From positions 1 through 64,000 of the forward strand of contig NZ_LLXU01000054.1 in assembly GCF_001431645.1 (NCBI RefSeq): a stretch of DNA of 64,000 bases, read 5' to 3'. The number at the start of each line of letters is the position of its first letter. Position 1 is the stretch's first letter. The DNA is from Stenotrophomonas panacihumi. Its GTDB lineage: Bacteria > Pseudomonadota > Gammaproteobacteria > Xanthomonadales > Xanthomonadaceae. Both the position numbers and the translations under genes were made by a program. The notes below the pieces were generated by a model. It worked only from the letters and a program-made list of their open reading frames with translations, was not told the origin of the DNA and did not search any database. This document shows positions 60,424 through 64,000 of the stretch, one piece after another.

Positions 60424-61554
60424 ATGAGCACCATCGACTTCACCTCGTTCCTCAAGCTGATGGCGCACCAGAAGGCGTCGGACCTGTTCATCACCTCGGG
60501 CATGCCGCCGTCCATCAAGGTGCACGGCAAGATCACCCCGATCACGCAGACGCCGCTGACCGCGCAGCAGAGCCGCGACCTCGTGCTGAACGTGATGACC
60601 CCCTCGCAGCGCGAGGAGTTCGAAAAGACCCACGAGTGCAACTTCGCCATCGGCGTGGCCGGCGTGGGCCGCTTCCGCGTGAGCTGCTTCTACCAGCGCA
60701 ACCAGGTCGGCATGGTGCTCCGTCGCATCGAGACGCGCATCCCCACCGTGGACGAGCTGAGCCTGCCGCCGGTGATCAAGACGCTGGCGATGACCAAGCG
60801 CGGCATCATCATCTTCGTCGGTGCCACCGGCACGGGTAAGTCGACCTCGCTGGCGGCGATGATCGGCTACCGCAACCAGAATTCGACCGGCCACATCATC
60901 ACCATCGAGGACCCGATCGAATTCGTGCACAAGCACGAGGGCTGCATCATCACCCAGCGCGAAGTCGGCATCGATACCGACAGCTGGGAGAACGCGCTGA
61001 AGAACACCCTGCGCCAGGCGCCGGACGTGATCATGATCGGCGAGGTGCGTACCCGCGAGGGCATGGACCACGCCATCGCCTTCGCCGAAACCGGCCACCT
61101 GGTGCTGTGCACCCTGCATGCGAACAACGCCAACCAGGCGATGGACCGCATCATCAACTTCTTCCCCGAGGACCGTCGCAGCCAGCTGCTGATGGACCTG
61201 TCGCTGAACCTGAAGGGCGTGGTCGCCCAGCAGCTGGTGCCCACGCCGGACGGCAAGGGCCGCCGCGTGGCGATGGAAATCCTGCTGGGCACGCCGCTGG
61301 TGCAGGACTACATCCGCGACGGCGAGATCCACAAGATCAAGGAAGTGATGAAGGAGTCCACCAACCTGGGCATGAAGACCTTCGACCAGAGCTTGTTCGA
61401 GCTGTACCAGGCCGGCGAGATCTCCTACGAGGACGCCCTGCGCTACGCCGACTCGCAGAACGAGGTGCGCCTGCGCATCAAGCTCTCGCAGGGTGGCGAC
61501 GCCAAGACCCTGGCCCAGGGCCTGGATGGCGTGGAGATTGCCGAAGTACGGTAA
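60424..61554 (+). CDS. pilU: Type IV pilus retraction ATPase PilU
   Basis: A 376-residue paralogue of PilT that needs PilT for retraction. Walker A is GATGTGKSTS, starting at residue 133; EDPIEFVHKHEGCIITQREVG, IMIGEVRTREGMDHAIAFAE and TGHLVLCTLHANNANQAMDR are the other conserved parts. Its extended C-terminal end (GGDAKTLAQGLDGVEIAEVR) is typical of PilU. It should share the pilT transcript. Confidence 0.97.
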   Translation: MSTIDFTSFLKLMAHQKASDLFITSGMPPSIKVHGKITPITQTPLTAQQSRDLVLNVMTPSQREEFEKTHECNFAIGVAGVGRFRVSCFYQRNQVGMVLRRIETRIPTVDELSLPPVIKTLAMTKRGIIIFVGATGTGKSTSLAAMIGYRNQNSTGHIITIEDPIEFVHKHEGCIITQREVGIDTDSWENALKNTLRQAPDVIMIGEVRTREGMDHAIAFAETGHLVLCTLHANNANQAMDRIINFFPEDRRSQLLMDLSLNLKGVVAQQLVPTPDGKGRRVAMEILLGTPLVQDYIRDGEIHKIKEVMKESTNLGMKTFDQSLFELYQAGEISYEDALRYADSQNEVRLRIKLSQGGDAKTLAQGLDGVEIAEVR

Positions 61555-61695
61555 GCCGCGCCCGGAGCAGACGCTTCACCCCCGCGCCCGCTGCCAACCG
61601 CAGCGGGCGCGGTCGTTTCCGGGCCCGCGGGCCTTCATGCAAGTGTCGCGGGCTTGTTGTCTAATACGCGCCCCCGCGTCACCGATGCTCCCCCC

Positions 61696-62412
61696 ATGAA
61701 CTCTCCCGTTTCCGACCTGCCGGCCGGCGGCGACGCCGTGCACCCGGACAGCCCGCGGGTCACGTCCGGCCCGCTGACCCCGCCCGCCGACGCCACCGGC
61801 ACCGTGGCCGACGATCGCGCCTTCCACCATTCGGTGGCGGAGGACGTGCAGGGCATGGTGCTGGCCACCCTCATCGCCTCGATGGGCCTGGCGATCTTCG
61901 CCAAGGGCGGCCTGTTCATCGGCGGCATGGCAGGCGTGTCCTTCCTGTTGCACTACGCGTTGGGCTGGAACTTCGGCCTGGTGTTCGTGATCGTCAACCT
62001 GCCGTTCTACTGGCTCTCGGTGCGGCGCATGGGCTGGGAGTTCACCGCCAAGACCTTCCTGGCCGTGGGCGCCTGCGGTGCGCTGACCGACCTGCTGCCG
62101 CGCTGGGCCGATTACGCGCACATCAGCCCGCTGTTCTCGGCGCTGGCCGGTGGCGCGTTATCGGGGCTGGGCATCCTGTTCTTCATTCGCCACCGCGGCA
62201 GCCTGGGCGGCGTCGGCATTCTCGCGGTGTACCTGCAGCAGACCCGTGGCATCAGCGCCGGCCGCGTGCAGCTGGGCTTCGATGCGATGCTGATGGTGGT
62301 CGCGTTCTTCCTGCTGCAGCCGGACAGGGTGATCTACTCGGCGCTCGGCGCGCTGGTGCTGAGCCTGGTGCTGATGTTCAACCACCGGCCGCACCGCTAC
62401 ATGGGTGTGTGA
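61696..62412 (+). CDS. YitT/YczE-like membrane protein
   Basis: A 238-residue membrane protein with about five or six hydrophobic segments after a hydrophilic N-terminal 45 residues. AIFAKGGLFIGGMAGVSFLLHYALGW and FVIVNLPFYWLSVRRMGWEFTAKTFLAV match the YitT (DUF161) repeat, and GLGILFFIRHRGSLGGVGILAVYLQQ the second repeat. Function unknown. The C-terminal YitT cytosolic domain (DUF2179) is absent. TAATAC at 61662-61667 is a possible -10. Confidence 0.82.
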   Translation: MNSPVSDLPAGGDAVHPDSPRVTSGPLTPPADATGTVADDRAFHHSVAEDVQGMVLATLIASMGLAIFAKGGLFIGGMAGVSFLLHYALGWNFGLVFVIVNLPFYWLSVRRMGWEFTAKTFLAVGACGALTDLLPRWADYAHISPLFSALAGGALSGLGILFFIRHRGSLGGVGILAVYLQQTRGISAGRVQLGFDAMLMVVAFFLLQPDRVIYSALGALVLSLVLMFNHRPHRYMGV

Positions 62413-62421
62413 GGCGCGGCC

Positions 62422-62958
62422 TCAGGCCTTGCGCCAGGGCGGCCCGAGCGTGTCGATGCGGGCGTATACCGGGCAATCCGCCCGGTGCGCGCCGGGCAGG
62501 TAGCCCAGGCTCATCAGGAACTCGCCGGTGATCTCGCCGCCGGTGAAGCGGAACGTCTTCTTGAACAGCTTCACCCACTCGGCCTTGCTGCGCGGGTGGT
62601 GGGCATCCAGCCACGCGGCGAACCCGCCGTGGCTGGCGCGCAGGCCCTGGATCACCTGCGCGTTGTGGATCGCCGCCAGCACCTTGAGGCGGTTGCGGAT
62701 GATGCCCGGGTCTTCCAGCAGGCGGAGGATGTCCGCCTCGCCATAGCCGGCCACCGCGTCGACGTCGAACCCCGAGTACGCGCGGCGGAAGCCTTCGCGC
62801 TTCTTCAGGATGGTCTCCCAGCTCAGCCCGGCCTGGTTGATCTCCAGCAGCAGGCGTTCGAACAGTTCGGCTTCGTCGCGCTGCGGGAAGCCGTATTCGT
62901 GGTCATGGTAGTGCCCGTGGACCGGGTGGCCGGGGGCGATGCTGCAGTAGCCGCTCAT
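62422..62958 (-). CDS. tag: DNA-3-methyladenine glycosylase I
   Basis: A 178-residue helix-hairpin-helix glycosylase that removes 3-methyladenine. The zinc snap starts with [20 protein letters not shown] and ends with the Cys/His near [38 protein letters not shown] and [16 protein letters not shown] are the family blocks. AAGGAAG precedes the ATG at 62958. It converges on the YitT-like gene. Confidence 0.95.
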   Translation of the reverse strand: MSGYCSIAPGHPVHGHYHDHEYGFPQRDEAELFERLLLEINQAGLSWETILKKREGFRRAYSGFDVDAVAGYGEADILRLLEDPGIIRNRLKVLAAIHNAQVIQGLRASHGGFAAWLDAHHPRSKAEWVKLFKKTFRFTGGEITGEFLMSLGYLPGAHRADCPVYARIDTLGPPWRKA

Positions 62959-63067
62959 CAATGTCTTCCTTGCTCTTCGGCGGCGCGCCCGGCGCGTCCG
63001 TGACGATTATGTGCAGATTCCACGCCCGGCGCCTGCGCCCCCCGCGCGGGACGGTAGAATGTGGGCC

Positions 63068-63631
63068 ATGTCCGCGCCGGCCACCCACCTGACCCGCCAA
63101 GTCCTGATCGCGCTGCCGGCGCTGTCGGACCCGAACTTTTCGCGCTCCGTCGCGCTGATCTGCCAGTACGACGACAACGGCGCGATGGGCGTGATGATCA
63201 ACCGTCCCTCCGAATACACCCTGGGCGAAGTGCTCGGCCAGATGGGCATCGAGACCGAAGACACCGCCCTGCGCGAGCAGTTGGTGCTCAGCGGCGGCCC
63301 GGTGCATCCAGAGCGCGGCTTCGTCGTGCATGACGGCCAGCCGTGGGATTCCAGCCTCGCGCTGGGCGAAGGCCTGTACCTCACCACCTCGCGCGACGTG
63401 CTCGAAGCCATGGCCTGCGGCGAAGGCCCGGCGCATGCGCTGGTCGCGCTCGGTTGCGCGGGCTGGGGCGCCGGCCAGCTGGAGCTGGAGATCGGCGAGA
63501 ACAGCTGGCTCACCGCCCCGGCCGATGCCGAACTGCTGTTCGACCTGCCGCTGGAACAGCGCTGGCAGGCCGCCGCCGGACGCATCGGCGTGGACCTGTT
63601 CCGCCTCACCGACTACAGCGGACATGCCTGA
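63068..63631 (+). CDS. yqgE: YqgE/AlgH family protein
   Basis: A 187-residue cytosolic protein of unknown biochemistry. Seen: [72 protein letters not shown] and [20 protein letters not shown], all typical. TAGAAT at 63055-63060 lies 7 bases before the ATG with no Shine-Dalgarno, suggesting a leaderless mRNA. It overlaps ruvX by eight bases, the conserved yqgE-ruvX pair. Confidence 0.95.
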   Translation: MSAPATHLTRQVLIALPALSDPNFSRSVALICQYDDNGAMGVMINRPSEYTLGEVLGQMGIETEDTALREQLVLSGGPVHPERGFVVHDGQPWDSSLALGEGLYLTTSRDVLEAMACGEGPAHALVALGCAGWGAGQLELEIGENSWLTAPADAELLFDLPLEQRWQAAAGRIGVDLFRLTDYSGHA

Positions 63632-64000
63632 GGCGGCCGCGATTCCTTTCGACGCCACGGTGCTCGGCTTCGATGTCGGCTCGCGGCGCATCGGCGTGGC
63701 GGTCGGCAGCGCGCTCGGTGCCGGCGCCCGCGCCGTGGCGGTGATCGACGTGCACGGCGCCGGCCCGGACTGGGCCGCGCTGGACCGCGTGCAGCGCGAC
63801 TGGCGCCCGGCCGGCCTGGTGGTGGGCGACCCGCTCACCCTGGAAGGCGAGGACCAGCCGGCGCGCAAGCGCGCCCACGCCTTCGCCCGCCAGCTGCGCG
63901 AGCGCTACAAGCTGCCGGTGGTGCTGGTCGACGAACGTTCCAGTTCGGTGGAGGCCGCGCAGCGTTTCGCGCGCGACCGTGCCGAGGGCCGCAAGCGCCG
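63624..64000 (+). CDS. ruvX: Holliday junction resolvase-like RuvX/YqgF (partial, runs off the window)
   Basis: The first 125 codons of an RNase-H-fold protein. The start ATG at 63624 overlaps yqgE. Seen: [21 protein letters not shown] (first catalytic Asp), [14 protein letters not shown], and [17 protein letters not shown] (catalytic Asp/Glu). Such proteins process the 5' ends of pre-16S rRNA in E. coli. The stop is beyond position 64000. Confidence 0.93.
   Translation, partial: MPEAAAIPFDATVLGFDVGSRRIGVAVGSALGAGARAVAVIDVHGAGPDWAALDRVQRDWRPAGLVVGDPLTLEGEDQPARKRAHAFARQLRERYKLPVVLVDERSSSVEAAQRFARDRAEGRKR

Overview
The window is 64 kb of chromosome with very high GC content, dense in genes, and most confidently from the Gammaproteobacterial family Xanthomonadaceae (the Lysobacter / Luteimonas / Pseudoxanthomonas / Stenotrophomonas / Xanthomonas group). 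Reasons: a SAM-I riboswitch in front of metX-metB-homoserine dehydrogenase, a lysine/alanine H1-like protein, large hybrid kinases with periplasmic propellers, a long TonB-dependent receptor, and the pilT-pilU and yqgE-ruvX neighbourhoods. I can not fix the genus from sequence alone. There are no rRNA or tRNA genes, and I saw no phage genes, IS elements or CRISPR array. This is core chromosome with a few accessory items: a higBA toxin-antitoxin pair, chitinase, and a dispersed palindromic repeat.

Layout. 1-6.1 kb, forward: mazG, ynfA, a DUF962 gene, qmcA-nfeD, gcvT, gcvH, then a gene-free stretch of about 860 bases ending in a candidate structured RNA and an H1-like gene. 6.3-12.2 kb: a secreted serine hydrolase, a GMC oxidoreductase, an NTP/NDP-exchanger-like transporter, a DUF1304 protein and a hotdog thioesterase. 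12.2-16.4 kb: a fatty-acid module (esterase-fadE, reverse) divergent from a TetR regulator, with palindromes in the shared promoter. 16.5-20.5 kb: a TonB-dependent receptor and a small barrel-like secreted protein. 20.6-28.1 kb: hslO, mtgA, a GT2 glycosyltransferase, a CBS protein, an AsmA protein, a PAQR protein and prfC. 28.2-32.7 kb: an M23 peptidase, then the SAM riboswitch with metX-metB-hom. 32.8-37.9 kb: GH18 chitinase with two LacI-type operators, an esterase, sdaA and a glutaredoxin-like gene. 38.1-40 kb: yceI-cytochrome b-yceI. 40-47.3 kb: two tandem paralogous hybrid histidine kinases. 47.4-52.1 kb, reverse: a multidrug MFS exporter, hemE, a WGR protein, aroB, aroK. 52.1-58.4 kb: a P-loop kinase, pdxH, a NIF3-like protein, an MFS gene under a SoxR box, soxR, ldhA, proC, higBA. 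58.5-64 kb: yggS, pilT, pilU, a YitT-like gene, tag, yqgE and the 5' part of ruvX, which runs off the window.

How the genes work together. The methionine operon is headed by its own SAM sensor, so end product controls entry of homoserine into methionine. soxR and its MFS target share one intergenic region whose -35 / 19-bp spacer / -10 layout is that of a SoxR-activated promoter. Chitinase carries two near-palindromes of the TGACAACGTTGTCA type expected of an N-acetylglucosamine-responsive LacI regulator. The esterase-fadE pair is probably repressed by the divergent TetR protein. Several genes (esterase, aroK, the P-loop kinase, yqgE) have a -10-like hexamer only 5-7 bases before the ATG and no Shine-Dalgarno, which suggests leaderless mRNAs.

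The least explained pieces are the candidate RNA upstream of the H1-like gene (about 5343-5525), the hairpin cluster at 6151-6338, the 96-100 bp perfect-arm palindrome seen twice in full and once in part, and the tandem kinase pair beside the yceI-cytochrome operon. All functional calls come from reading the translated sequence; no database search was possible.
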